IMG/VR virus record: IMGVR_UViG_3300035681_000139
Span: 1 to 22,029 of that record
Length of the DNA stretch: 22,029 bases
Origin: a virus
Strand: one strand, 5' to 3'
The position numbers were made by a program, and so were the translations under genes. The notes under the pieces are model-generated. The model did not search any database. It saw only the letters and a program-made list of their open reading frames with translations, and had not been told where the DNA came from. Of the stretch, positions 1-6,801 are shown piece after piece. Position 1 is the first letter of the stretch, and each line of letters opens with the position of its first letter.

Positions 1-88
1 CCACCCGGAACTCACCGCGGCCACCCGGCCATTGGAACCATGCGCCAGTCGCGCTGGCATTCGTTGCGAGTCTGATGCCTGTCGCCAT
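1..88 (-). CDS. Partial phage structural-type protein, N-terminus only
   Basis: An ATG at 88-86 opens a reading frame that runs off the left edge of the window. The 29 visible residues start MATGIRLATNASATG and continue through a WPGGRGEF segment. A GGAGA ribosome binding site lies 5 nt upstream (94-98), just after the stop of the fibre-like gene. The ATG-WPGG pattern resembles the first residues of small virion-associated proteins seen in other phages, but this is recollection of a pattern and not a family assignment. The position downstream of terminase and a fibre-like gene also fits a head or neck gene. The rest of the protein and its function cannot be judged here. Confidence 0.6.
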   Translation of the reverse strand, partial: MATGIRLATNASATGAWFQWPGGRGEFRV

Positions 89-100
89 ATCTGTCTCCGA

Positions 101-775
101 TTAGGCCGCAACGGCCTTGATGACTGCGAACTGAAGCACCACCGCCTCGGACAGGTCGGAGCCGCTCAGGATGTTGTGCAGTTGGATGCGGCAGGAGCCG
201 GCCGCCACGGCGGTGACCCCGACGTTGTAGGCATTCGCCGTCGCGCCGGACTTGATGTTGACCACCACCACGTCGGTCGCCGCGATCGCGCTGTTGTTCA
301 GCGTGAAGCTCACCGCCGTCTCGCGGTTCAGCACCGCGTTGTTCATCGTGATGGTGCCGCAGACCTTGTCGAGCGTCACGGCGGTGGCCTTGCTCGTGAG
401 CTGCGTCTCTGCCCCGCCGGCACCGGTCGCGTAGCCGACACCGGCTGACGGAGAGGTAGACCGGATGGACCCGGCTGCGGTCGTGTTGCCGGCCTTGGTC
501 ACCTGGAACCGTGCGGCGCCGCCGACGAGCAGGTTGAGCAGCATCGACCCGGCAGCACTAGCCGTGTCGGTCACATCCATCTTGATGGCCGAGAAGGTCG
601 TGGCGACGTTGTTCCAGACCGCGACGAGGTCGGCCACCGCGCCGCCGGCCAACGCCTTGGCGGTGATTTTCTTGGTCTCGACCGAGCCGGTGTCGACGAT
701 CGGCAGGACATCCGCGGCAGGGTCGAGGTCGCCCTGCGCCAGACTGTCGAACTGGCTAATCTTCTTCGTCGCCAT
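101..775 (-). CDS. Fibre-like virion protein with KKISQ anchor N-terminus (224 aa)
   Basis: The 224-residue protein begins MATKKISQFDSLAQGD and has a VLPIVDTG segment near residue 24. The same pattern (KKISQ, then a VxPIV strand) opens the S74 fibre at 10768-11925. Such N-termini are common on phage tail fibres and appendage proteins and probably attach them to the virion. The rest is rich in Ala, Thr, Val and Asn, low in Cys and without membrane segments, as expected of a beta-structured virion protein. Its ATG overlaps the previous stop by one base (TAATG), so it is likely coupled to the 66-aa gene upstream. The C-terminal half (from about residue 125) could be a small receptor-binding or decoration domain. 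A head decoration protein is an alternative. Confidence 0.65.
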   Translation of the reverse strand: MATKKISQFDSLAQGDLDPAADVLPIVDTGSVETKKITAKALAGGAVADLVAVWNNVATTFSAIKMDVTDTASAAGSMLLNLLVGGAARFQVTKAGNTTAAGSIRSTSPSAGVGYATGAGGAETQLTSKATAVTLDKVCGTITMNNAVLNRETAVSFTLNNSAIAATDVVVVNIKSGATANAYNVGVTAVAAGSCRIQLHNILSGSDLSEAVVLQFAVIKAVAA

Positions 776-975
776 TACATGCCGCCGCCCAGCAGCCGGG
801 TGGTGCCGACCCCGCCCTGCATCCGGGTCTCAGGGGTGGACATCATCGTGGCGGCGCGCCCGCGACGGCGGCGCATCCGGGTGGACTCGATCTCGCGCTG
901 CTTCGCCACGTCGGTCTCGGGCGGCGGGGGAGGCGGCTCAACCTTCGGCATCTTGGGTTTGAACAGGCCGGACAT
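775..975 (-). CDS. Small proline/arginine-rich phage protein (66 aa)
   Basis: This protein begins MSGLFKPKMPKVE, has a run of six prolines at residues 14-19, then a charged segment with four consecutive arginines, and ends in Gly-rich LLGGGM. Similar short proteins with a KPKMPK start and a basic centre sit between terminase and head genes in other podovirus-like genomes; no function is established. A GAGGTG ribosome binding site lies just before the ATG, 31 nt after the terminase stop. The protein should be largely disordered and strongly basic in the middle, so DNA or virion contact is possible. It could be a minor head or portal-associated protein, but nothing in the sequence proves this. 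Confidence 0.65.
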   Translation of the reverse strand: MSGLFKPKMPKVEPPPPPPETDVAKQREIESTRMRRRRGRAATMMSTPETRMQGGVGTTRLLGGGM

Positions 976-1006
976 AACGCACCTCGCGGTCGTGGTTGCG
1001 GCGAGT

Positions 1007-2374
1007 CTAGCCTAGGACTGGGTAGTCCGCTACTGCCGCCCCGGGCCTTGCCCGCTGGACCGTGCCGCGGAATGGGCGCCGCCCCTTGGCGAGGTAGCGC
1101 AGGGCATCGGCGTGGTGGCTCGACCAGTCATGCAGCGGGCGATCCTTGAACCGCTGGAGCCGCTCGTCGTACTCCCGGCGGTACTGCCGGATGGCATCCA
1201 TCGCGCGCGACATCCTGGCCTTGGCATCCTCCGGCTCCTCGCCGGGGAACGGGTCCGGGTTCGCGTTCCACTCAACCGTGGGCAGCATCTGGCGCACCGC
1301 GCTGATGCCGTCGTCAACGGAGTCGGCCTCGAGGACCCGCGGCTTCAGGCCGTAGCCGGCGGCGGTCTCGAGCCGGGACTTGCCCGACCCCCACTCCTTC
1401 ACCGCCCCGTCGTGCGGCCAGATATGGTCGCCGTAGACATAGTCCATGGCCAGGAGCTTCTTGGCGTACCAGTCCAGACCGACGCCCGACCCCTCGAGGA
1501 CGTTGATGATGCGGATCTTGTGGCCGACGAACTGGTAGAACCAGATGACCGTCGAGTCTCCGATGCCGATGTCCCATGCGGTGCCGACCGGTTGGCCGAC
1601 CACGTGCGGGAAGGGGCCGACCCGCCCGTCCTGCTCGGCGCGGCTCATGGCATCGCCGTAGTATGAGCCGGGGATGTCGGCATCGAAGTCGCAGTAATAC
1701 TCCTGCCGGATGATGGCCTCGGCTTCCTTGTCGCCGCGCTCAACCTTCAGCTCCTTGCGCTCGCGTCGGATGGTCTCAATCGGGATCGCGCCTGTGTCCT
1801 CAACCGTCAGCACCTGCCCGAACCAGTCGCGGTCCTTCCGGGCGTAGTCCACCATTCTGGCGAAATGGTTCCGGCCACGCGGGGTCGAGATGAAGATGGC
1901 CCAGCCGTTGTTCTCCGCGAGGATGGGGCGCAGGAAGGCCCATGCGTTGGGGTCGGCGAGCGCATACTCGGAGAACACCACCCCCATGGGCGGCGAGCCG
2001 ATCAGGCTGTTGTAGTTGTCGCTGCCGACCACCTGCCAGGTGCTGCCGTTCTTGAACCGCAGGAACATGTCCTGCTCGCGGGTGGTCTCCCGCAGCTCAG
2101 GCGGGAAGGCGGCGTCGATGCGGCGCCGGCCAGTGTGCGGGTCCACCGCGTCCCAGATGGCCTTCCGCGACTGGTTCGCCTGCGGGAGCATGTGCCAGAT
2201 GCCACCCACCCGGGTCATGGCGCTGACCGCCGCCCAGTGCAGGGACAGGTCGTCCTTGCCGGATCTGCGGTGCCACGCGAGCGCGAGCCGCTTGCAGCCG
2301 CGCTCGAGCGCCGACCATGCGGGCATCTGGTAGTGGCGCGGCCTCCAGCCGTTAGCCGGCAGGTGGATCGGCAT
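1007..2374 (-). CDS. terL: Terminase large subunit (ATPase and nuclease)
   Basis: This is the DNA-packaging motor that translocates and cuts phage DNA at the portal. The 455-residue length is normal for the family. The ATPase part has a Walker A-like HRRSGKDD at residues 35-42, Walker B VVFSEYA at 132-138 and the coupling segment FISTPRGRN at 161-169. The RNase H-like nuclease part starts near residue 265, with Asp268 in WDIGIGDST, an acidic HIWPHDG segment near 317-323 and a C-terminal HHADALRY. The ATG lies inside the end of the small-subunit gene (23-nt overlap), the usual arrangement. The HRRSGKD form of Walker A, rather than GxGKT, is typical of one group of podovirus-like terminases. 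The identification is secure. Confidence 0.95.
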   Translation of the reverse strand: MPIHLPANGWRPRHYQMPAWSALERGCKRLALAWHRRSGKDDLSLHWAAVSAMTRVGGIWHMLPQANQSRKAIWDAVDPHTGRRRIDAAFPPELRETTREQDMFLRFKNGSTWQVVGSDNYNSLIGSPPMGVVFSEYALADPNAWAFLRPILAENNGWAIFISTPRGRNHFARMVDYARKDRDWFGQVLTVEDTGAIPIETIRRERKELKVERGDKEAEAIIRQEYYCDFDADIPGSYYGDAMSRAEQDGRVGPFPHVVGQPVGTAWDIGIGDSTVIWFYQFVGHKIRIINVLEGSGVGLDWYAKKLLAMDYVYGDHIWPHDGAVKEWGSGKSRLETAAGYGLKPRVLEADSVDDGISAVRQMLPTVEWNANPDPFPGEEPEDAKARMSRAMDAIRQYRREYDERLQRFKDRPLHDWSSHHADALRYLAKGRRPFRGTVQRARPGAAVADYPVLG

Positions 2375-2738
2375 CGGTGAACCGCACGACGTTGACCGTC
2401 AGGCCGACATTGCCCGAATGCTCGACCTCGGCCTTGTCGCCGTACCGCTTGGGCAGGAACTTGGAGGCGAACCACTTGCGGGCATCGAGCTCGACCCGGG
2501 CCTGCTGCGCGTCGATGACGCCGTTCCGCATGTCCTCGATGACCTGCTCGGCTTTCTCGACCTGATCCTGCGCCAGTGCTTCCAATGCGCGCGCGTAACT
2601 GTCACCAGCTGTTACCTTCAGCGCCGCGGCTCGGAAGGTCGCCCGATTGATGCCGACCTGCAGACAGGCGGCGTTCTCCGACATGCCGTCCTCGATCAGC
2701 GCGAGGACCGCCCTGACCTGTTCCGCCCTGTCTGGCAT
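2352..2738 (-). CDS. terS: Terminase small subunit
   Basis: The 128-residue protein binds packaging DNA and guides the large subunit. Residues 18-40 form a helix-turn-helix typical of small terminases (SENAACLQVGINRATFRAA). Next comes a helical oligomerisation segment containing VEKAEQVIEDM, and then a DARKWFASKFLPKRYGDK segment shared by many TerS proteins. The frame stays open far upstream, but the ATG at 2738 is preferred because it overlaps the previous stop as TGATG and because residues before it resemble out-of-frame noise (Arg/Pro/His-rich). It overlaps terL by 23 nt. DNA specificity (cos or pac) cannot be read from the sequence. Confidence 0.9.
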   Translation of the reverse strand: MPDRAEQVRAVLALIEDGMSENAACLQVGINRATFRAAALKVTAGDSYARALEALAQDQVEKAEQVIEDMRNGVIDAQQARVELDARKWFASKFLPKRYGDKAEVEHSGNVGLTVNVVRFTDADPPAG

Positions 2739-2908
2739 CACTTCGCCATCAAGCGTCGGGCGGCGGCGCCCTTGCCGGCCTTCTTGGCGGACTGGCGGGC
2801 GGTGTTCATGGCGATGGCGACCGCCTGCTTCTGGGGTCGGCCGGCGCGGACTTCGGTGGCGATGTTGCGGCTGATGGTCTTCTTCCCGTATCCCTGCATG
2901 AGCGGCAT
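2738..2908 (-). CDS. Small basic conserved phage protein (56 aa)
   Basis: This 56-residue gene starts MPLMQGYGKKTISRN and has the pattern GRPQKQAVAIAMNTAR in its middle. Small proteins of this pattern are common beside phage packaging genes; their function is unknown. It is strongly basic (many Lys and Arg) and probably helical after residue 25. The ATG at 2908 is preferred over longer upstream starts because a GGGGAAG ribosome binding site precedes it and it begins 2 nt after the previous stop. Its own stop overlaps the TerS start by one base. A role as a DNA-binding packaging helper is inferred from charge and location only. Confidence 0.75.
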   Translation of the reverse strand: MPLMQGYGKKTISRNIATEVRAGRPQKQAVAIAMNTARQSAKKAGKGAAARRLMAK

Positions 2909-2910
2909 GG

Positions 2911-3207
2911 TCACTTCCCCTTGTTGCGGTTGCTGATTGCCCGGGCCTTGGCCTTGGCGTCTTCCTTGGAGCTGGCTCCCCATGCCCGCAGCGCGAGCGC
3001 GAGGCGGGTGGGCTTGCCGTCCTTCCCAACCATGGGTCCGGGCATGTTGCCCATCCGGGCGAGGAAGGAGGCGCGGCGGGGGTTGTCGCCGGACTTGACC
3101 GGGGCCTTGAGGTTCATGCCCTCGGCCTTGGCGGATCGGCGACCGGCCTCGTTGAGACCGCCCTTCGGGTTCTGCCCTGCCTTGCGCTGCCATGCCGGGG
3201 TCTTCAT
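2911..3207 (-). CDS. DUF6321-like small phage protein (98 aa)
   Basis: The protein begins MKTPAWQRKAGQNPKGGLNE, then has NLKAPVKSGDNPRRASFLAR at residues 32-51, and a C-terminal tail dense in Lys and Arg. The TPAWxRxxGxxxxGGLNxxGR start and NPRRxSFxARM core match what is known as DUF6321, a phage family of unknown function; I make this match from memory of the pattern. The start overlaps the previous stop as ATGA. It sits in a run of tiny genes before the terminase, suggesting a link to packaging or head assembly. It is basic and may bind nucleic acid, but no catalytic motif is visible. Confidence 0.75.
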   Translation of the reverse strand: MKTPAWQRKAGQNPKGGLNEAGRRSAKAEGMNLKAPVKSGDNPRRASFLARMGNMPGPMVGKDGKPTRLALALRAWGASSKEDAKAKARAISNRNKGK

Positions 3208-3452
3208 ACCAGGTTCACGTCTCCACGGTCGGACGGTGGTCTGCCCCCGGGTCCGCCCGGTCTACCCGGCGACGGGGTCGGCTGCGGCCCTCCGAGGCCC
3301 GCTGCGGCGACTCCGGCGGTAGCCCTAGGGGCGAGCCGCGGCACCCTGCCGGCGGCCCCACCGAGGCTTGTGCGGCCCCTGCGGCGGCGAGGGTCGAACG
3401 GGTCTTCCCCCTCGAGGTCGCCGTTGTCGCCGAGCAGCTGCGCCTTCGCCAT
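3204..3452 (-). CDS. Small Arg/Gly/Pro-rich protein of unknown function (82 aa)
   Basis: The ATG at 3452 overlaps the stop of the 51-aa gene by one base (TGATG), and its stop overlaps the next start as ATGA. These two tight junctions are the main evidence that the gene is real. An in-frame GTG one codon upstream is less likely. The N-terminus is acidic (MAKAQLLGDNGDLEGED) and is followed by four arginines and a long Gly/Pro/Ala/Arg-rich tail with no predicted fold. I do not recognise the family. The low-complexity tail could be disordered. Confidence 0.6.
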   Translation of the reverse strand: MAKAQLLGDNGDLEGEDPFDPRRRRGRTSLGGAAGRVPRLAPRATAGVAAAGLGGPQPTPSPGRPGGPGGRPPSDRGDVNLV

Positions 3453-3607
3453 CACTTGCGCCCGAGCGCGGTCTTCATCGACTCCCGGAATGCCTTCGCG
3501 GTCGGCGCGCCGGGGCTGCCGGGTTTCCGCATCTTCTCGCCGGACCCTTCCGCGATCCGCTTGCGCTTGGCCCAGATGTTCGCGTACAGGCCGGGTCTAT
3601 TCGCCAT
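3452..3607 (-). CDS. Conserved 51-aa basic phage protein
   Basis: This 51-residue gene is easily missed because of its size. It starts MANRPGLYANIWAKRKRIAE, continues with GSGEKMRKPGSPGAPTAKAF and ends in TALGRK. The NRPGLYANIxAKRxRI...GSGEKMRKPG pattern recurs in small proteins near phage terminase and portal genes; function unknown. It is very basic, with about 13 Lys/Arg in 51 residues. It starts 11 nt inside the end of the zinc-ribbon gene and its stop overlaps the next ATG by one base. Context and charge suggest a packaging, head or DNA-associated accessory protein, which is inference. Confidence 0.75.
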   Translation of the reverse strand: MANRPGLYANIWAKRKRIAEGSGEKMRKPGSPGAPTAKAFRESMKTALGRK

Positions 3608-3806
3608 CGGGGGTCTCCTTGCTGTCAACTGCCGGTCGCCGGACCAGCGCCCCGCGCGCGAATGTCAACACGGTCGCGCTGGCCTTGGGCGGTGCGGGTC
3701 GGTTGCACTCGTGGCATCGAATCCAGTCGCCCATGCCGTCCGCCACCCAGCCAGAGCTGTTGCAGTTGAGGCAGCGGGCGAACCGGATGCCGTCGTCGGC
3801 GCTCAT
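3597..3806 (-). CDS. Small zinc-ribbon-like protein (69 aa)
   Basis: The 69-residue protein has two CxxC pairs, CLNC at residues 12-15 and CHEC at 31-34, separated by about 15 residues (SSGWVADGMGDWIR). This spacing is that of a small zinc ribbon that could bind one zinc ion. The C-terminal half (from residue 40) is Ala/Arg-rich with no recognised motif. The ATG at 3806 is chosen because upstream in-frame sequence is low-complexity Arg/Gly/Ala and overlaps the nuclease gene in another frame; its ribosome binding site is weak. It could be a DNA- or RNA-binding helper. No named family is assigned. Confidence 0.7.
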   Translation of the reverse strand: MSADDGIRFARCLNCNSSGWVADGMGDWIRCHECNRPAPPKASATVLTFARGALVRRPAVDSKETPDGE

Positions 3807-3826
3807 GCCCTGATGATAGCCCGCCC

Positions 3827-4150
3827 CTACCGGTCGGGCAATGCCTCGCGGATCAGCGGCACCGCATCCTCGAGCCGGAACATGACTAGCCACCCCTGCC
3901 CGTCGCCACGCATGGCGACCACCGGGACTTCCCCGGTGCCGGCGGCTGCGGCGGCCTGGTCCATGAACTGGTGGACCGCGATGGCCTTGCGGCGCTTCAC
4001 CTCGACCCGGAACTGCGCGATGGTCAGGTCGTCGCCGCCGTCTCTGGCCTGCGCGAGGTTCCTCGAGACCACCCACCCCAACTGCTCGGTCAGCAACTGC
4101 GCGAGCTCGCGTTCCCCGGCTGCGCCCTTCCTGCGTTGGCTTGCGCTCAT
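3827..4150 (-). CDS. PD-(D/E)XK nuclease, Holliday junction resolvase-like (107 aa)
   Basis: The protein has the compact PD-(D/E)XK layout: RRKGAAGERE with Glu13 in the first helix, GGDDL with Asp40/Asp41, then a strand ending VEVKRRK with Glu50 and Lys52. A small resolvase or VRR-like enzyme of about 110 residues would cut branched DNA, which can help resolve recombination or packaging intermediates. It starts within the stop of the upstream membrane peptide (ATGA overlap) and lies in the packaging operon, so removing branches before packaging is a reasonable role. A restriction-type endonuclease partner of the methyltransferase is an alternative, but the small size and RKGAxGE start favour the resolvase-like group. 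Confidence 0.75.
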   Translation of the reverse strand: MSASQRRKGAAGERELAQLLTEQLGWVVSRNLAQARDGGDDLTIAQFRVEVKRRKAIAVHQFMDQAAAAAGTGEVPVVAMRGDGQGWLVMFRLEDAVPLIREALPDR

Positions 4151-4257
4151 CGTTCACCCCGGATGATGTAATACAGCAGCAGCAGGAGACTAATCACGCC
4201 GATGATTGCGTAGACCCCTAGCACGATGACCAGCAGATAGGTGATCAGCTCGTTCAA
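4147..4257 (-). CDS. 36-aa membrane peptide with TTG start
   Basis: A TTG at 4257-4255 overlaps the upstream stop as TTGA, and the stop overlaps the nuclease ATG as ATGA. The product begins NELITYLLVIVLGVYAIIG after the initiator and is one long hydrophobic helix to about residue 31, ending with charged IIRGER. No ATG is available in frame close by, so the start rests on the overlap geometry. A single-helix peptide in a phage operon may be a holin-like or membrane-anchoring peptide, but one helix and no lysin neighbour make that only a suggestion. Confidence 0.6.
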   Translation of the reverse strand: MNELITYLLVIVLGVYAIIGVISLLLLLYYIIRGER

Positions 4258-4808
4258 TCGCGCTCCTCTGCGCTGTGCCAGTCGCTCTGCCGCTTCAGGA
4301 ACTTCGGCCACTCTAGCACGGTGACCCAACTGCGGTCCTCGATCAGCACCTGGTTGGTCGGCTGCGCGGTATACCTGCCGTTGTTGAGCGCGAGGAAGTA
4401 GAACTCCTTCGACTGCTCCGGCGCCGCGCTGAAGGCATCGCCGACCGGGGCCAGCGTGAACAGGTACATCCCGCCATGCTCCGCGCCGCTCCGCAGCCGC
4501 GCCTTCGCGTTCATGTTCGACAGGTACGGGTAGTCGAGCAGCGCGAACTGCCAGCCGTATGCGTCCCATGTCTGTGCGTCCGACGCCCGCCATGCCGGCG
4601 CTCCGGGCTTGGAGGCGAGCTGATGCAGCGGCACGTTGCGGTAGACCGCCCCGCACTCAAGCAGGACGTGACACCCGAACGCCCGACCGGGCCACGACGT
4701 GAGACCGAACCAGACCGCCCGCAGCGGCTCATGCTTGCCGATCGCATCGCCGTCGATCCAGACGTACTGGTGCGCCGGCAGCGGTGCGGTATGCGTGTGC
4801 AGGGTCAC
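4254..4808 (-). CDS. Conserved phage protein of unknown function (184 aa, GTG start)
   Basis: The frame is open to 4958, but the upstream part is Arg/Gly-rich noise. A GTG at 4808 overlaps the preceding stop as GTGA and gives VTLHTHTAPLPAHQYVWIDG, a normal-looking soluble protein. It is rich in aromatic residues (VWFGLTSWPG, WDAYGWQFALLDYPYL) and ends with a hydrophilic tail. There is no signal peptide, membrane segment or known catalytic motif. I do not recognise a function, although similar aromatic-rich proteins occur in other podovirus-like genomes. It lies between the small Cys-containing protein and the membrane peptide, both coupled by overlaps. Confidence 0.75.
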   Translation of the reverse strand: MTLHTHTAPLPAHQYVWIDGDAIGKHEPLRAVWFGLTSWPGRAFGCHVLLECGAVYRNVPLHQLASKPGAPAWRASDAQTWDAYGWQFALLDYPYLSNMNAKARLRSGAEHGGMYLFTLAPVGDAFSAAPEQSKEFYFLALNNGRYTAQPTNQVLIEDRSWVTVLEWPKFLKRQSDWHSAEERD

Positions 4809-5053
4809 TTGCGCGGCCCCGCGCACTCGCCCTTGAACATCCGCTCGCAGCGCCCCTCGCTGCTCATGCAGCCGGGATAGCCGCAGGCTGCTTGGTCGCC
4901 CCGCAGCCGCGTCACCTCGGCCTCGAGCTCCGTGATGCGGGCGGCGTACCACGCGCATCGCTTGAGGGCGCTCTCACACTCGCGTCGCCACTCGTCCGGC
5001 GTGTGCTGCTGCGCTAGCCATGCCTTGTCCCACTCGTCCAACTCAATCGCCAT
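4805..5053 (-). CDS. Small coiled-coil protein with Cys-rich C-terminus (82 aa)
   Basis: The N-terminal part (MAIELDEWDKAWLAQQHTP) and the following segment to about residue 52 form a charged helix with heptad-like ITELEAEVTRL, suggesting a short coiled coil. The last 30 residues contain four cysteines (CGYPGC, GRC, GEC), which might bind a metal. The ATG at 5053 is supported by a strong GGAGG site 6-7 nt upstream, inside the end of the methyltransferase gene (11-nt overlap). The family is not recognised. Its stop overlaps the GTG start of the next gene. Confidence 0.7.
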   Translation of the reverse strand: MAIELDEWDKAWLAQQHTPDEWRRECESALKRCAWYAARITELEAEVTRLRGDQAACGYPGCMSSEGRCERMFKGECAGPRK

Positions 5054-6335
5054 GGATGTCCTCCACTTGTTGGATGCGTTCGCCGATCCACCTCATGCAA
5101 TTCACCGCCATCGAATTCCCGAGCGCCTTGTAGCGCGGGCCGTCCGGTGCTTCGGGCTTCTTGCGCCACGGGATGTTCGTGTAGCCGTCAGGGAAGCCTT
5201 GCAGCCGCTCGCACTCGACGGGCGTGAGGCGGCGGACTTGCATAGCGGGAGTCATCACAGACCCCTCAAAGCCGCCTCCTTCCATGCGTGCCTTCAATGT
5301 GCCGAACCCTTCCACGCAAGCGTTTTGCTCCTCGTCTAACCCAATCGCCACCGGCTGCATCACCGCCGGCACAAGGTGGGCATTCCCGCCCGGCGTGTCG
5401 CCGCGGCTGCACAAGGTTTGCGCGGTATCGCCCGTTACCGTTTGGTTGTAAGTGTCAAACGCCACCGGCTGCGCGACCGCCATCCCGTTGTCCTTCGCGC
5501 CGAGCGGGTGCGTGATGTCGCCGCTTACGTCGGGGTCTTGGCGGTTGTGGAAGGCGACTGGCTGCGCGACGAACTGATCTTGCGCCGCCGCCAACGTAAA
5601 GGCGCGTTCCTCGCTGCCGAGGTAGCCCTTGCCAGCCTGCTTGCCGATGTTGGTGCTGCCGCGCGAGCCATCCTCGCGCTCGACGCCGCCACGGACTTTG
5701 AAAATGTGCGGCGCTATTCCTGCGCCACCGCTTGCAACGCCGCCTCCAACGCTGGCGGCAGCGCCTTGCCGCGCTTCCCGGCTCGGCGGAGAATCCCGGC
5801 GCACGCTTTCGCGCTCAAAAAGAACCTGGGCGGCACGCTGCCAGTCTCCAAGATGCGCGACAACGAACACACGACGGCGGCGCTGGGCCACTCCGAACCA
5901 TTGAGCGTCCAAGACTCGGTAGGCCCACCCATACCCCAACTCCCCCAACGCCCCGAGGAAGGTGCCAAAGTCCCGTCCTCCGCCAGATGACAGGACGCCG
6001 GGGACGTTTTCCCAGACAACCCATCTAGGCCGGTAACGCCGAGCGATCGCAAGGTAAGTGAGCATGAGGTTTCCTCGAGGGTCTTCGAGGCCCTTGCGGA
6101 GCCCCGCGACCGAGAAGCTTTGGCAGGGGGTTCCTCCGACAAGAAGGTCAACTGGTTCATCAGGCCACTCCTGGTATTTGGTGACGTCGCCCCAATTCGG
6201 GACGTTGGGGAATCGGTGCTTCAGCACCGCGCTCGGGAACTTCTCGATCTCTGCGAACGCGACCGGGGTCCAACCTAGGTCGTGCCACGCAACGCTCGCG
6301 GCTTCGATGCCGGAGAACAGCGACAGGTATCTCAT
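5043..6335 (-). CDS. dcm: DNA (cytosine-5) methyltransferase
   Basis: This enzyme transfers a methyl group from S-adenosylmethionine to C5 of cytosine in a specific DNA sequence. Visible motifs are LFSGIEA (6-12, cofactor loop), GGTPCQSFSVAG with catalytic Cys71, WENVPG (108-113), QRRRRVF (151-157), and near the C-terminus LTPVECERLQGFP and ALGNSMAVNC (motifs IX and X). The 430-residue length is normal. The variable region between about 180 and 375 should recognise DNA and contains repeated QPVAF-type segments. No cognate restriction gene is adjacent, so it is probably an orphan enzyme protecting phage DNA from host restriction or marking it. It overlaps the HTH gene stop by 4 nt. Confidence 0.93.
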   Translation of the reverse strand: MRYLSLFSGIEAASVAWHDLGWTPVAFAEIEKFPSAVLKHRFPNVPNWGDVTKYQEWPDEPVDLLVGGTPCQSFSVAGLRKGLEDPRGNLMLTYLAIARRYRPRWVVWENVPGVLSSGGGRDFGTFLGALGELGYGWAYRVLDAQWFGVAQRRRRVFVVAHLGDWQRAAQVLFERESVRRDSPPSREARQGAAASVGGGVASGGAGIAPHIFKVRGGVEREDGSRGSTNIGKQAGKGYLGSEERAFTLAAAQDQFVAQPVAFHNRQDPDVSGDITHPLGAKDNGMAVAQPVAFDTYNQTVTGDTAQTLCSRGDTPGGNAHLVPAVMQPVAIGLDEEQNACVEGFGTLKARMEGGGFEGSVMTPAMQVRRLTPVECERLQGFPDGYTNIPWRKKPEAPDGPRYKALGNSMAVNCMRWIGERIQQVEDIHGD

Positions 6336-6529
6336 TGCGACTCCCTCGCCAACATCTCGTTGAGGTTCACCCGGTGCCGCTTGTATAGCACCGACTGGAC
6401 GGTGGTCATCGGCAGGTCGAGCTCACGCGCCAGCTGCTTCAGGGTCGGCAGCGAGCGCCTCGCCTGCTCCCATTCCAGCAGCCGCTTGTATTGCTCGACC
6501 GTCATGCTCGGTGCGTTGCCCCGCCTCAT
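6332..6529 (-). CDS. Small helix-turn-helix protein (65 aa)
   Basis: Residues 28-50 (TLKQLARELDLPMTTVQSVL) fit a helix-turn-helix, with the turn at DLP and a recognition helix starting at MTTVQ. The preceding residues form a charged helix (QYKRLLEWEQARRSLP). The ATG at 6529 overlaps the previous stop as ATGA; an internal ATG eight codons later is possible. It is directly upstream of, and coupled to, the methyltransferase gene, so it could be a DNA-binding regulator of this operon or a partner of the enzyme. The fold is inferred from pattern only. Confidence 0.65.
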   Translation of the reverse strand: MRRGNAPSMTVEQYKRLLEWEQARRSLPTLKQLARELDLPMTTVQSVLYKRHRVNLNEMLARESQ

Positions 6530-6801
6530 CGCGCGCGCTCCTTCAGCCGCGTGACCCCGCGCTCGCCGTAGACCGACCGCACCATCGTCACCACCCGTGG
6601 TTCGCCGAGAACCGCTGCCGGGTCGGCATTGCGGATCGCCGCCGCGAGCTCCTCACGGAACTGCTCGAGGTTCGCGGGGTCCAGTCTCGCATACCGAGCC
6701 TCGAGGTGCTTCAGCCGCCCGATCGGGTCGGTGACCCCGCTCCAATGCGCCGCGGCTGACCGCTGCATCCATCCCAACCGGTCTGGTGTTTCATCGCCCA
6801 T
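6526..6801 (-). CDS. Hypothetical protein (91 aa)
   Basis: The protein begins MGDETPDRLGWMQRSAAAHW and contains mostly helical charged segments such as HLEARYARLDPANLEQFREE. No motif, signal peptide or membrane segment is visible, and I do not recognise the family. The ATG is 11 nt inside the end of the DUF1376 gene and the stop overlaps the next ATG by 4 nt, so it is a tightly coupled operon member. Location after a replication-type gene and before an HTH gene suggests a DNA-metabolism or regulatory role, but only by position. Confidence 0.65.
   Translation of the reverse strand: MGDETPDRLGWMQRSAAAHWSGVTDPIGRLKHLEARYARLDPANLEQFREELAAAIRNADPAAVLGEPRVVTMVRSVYGERGVTRLKERAR

Noticed and set aside
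3827-4150. Restriction endonuclease partner of the methyltransferase
   Set aside because: The nuclease is small, four genes away and has the RKGAxGE start of resolvase-like enzymes, so pairing with the methyltransferase is not supported.
3192-4166. + strand open frame of 324 codons
   Set aside because: Runs over five - strand genes with supported overlaps and motifs (zinc ribbon, PD-(D/E)XK).
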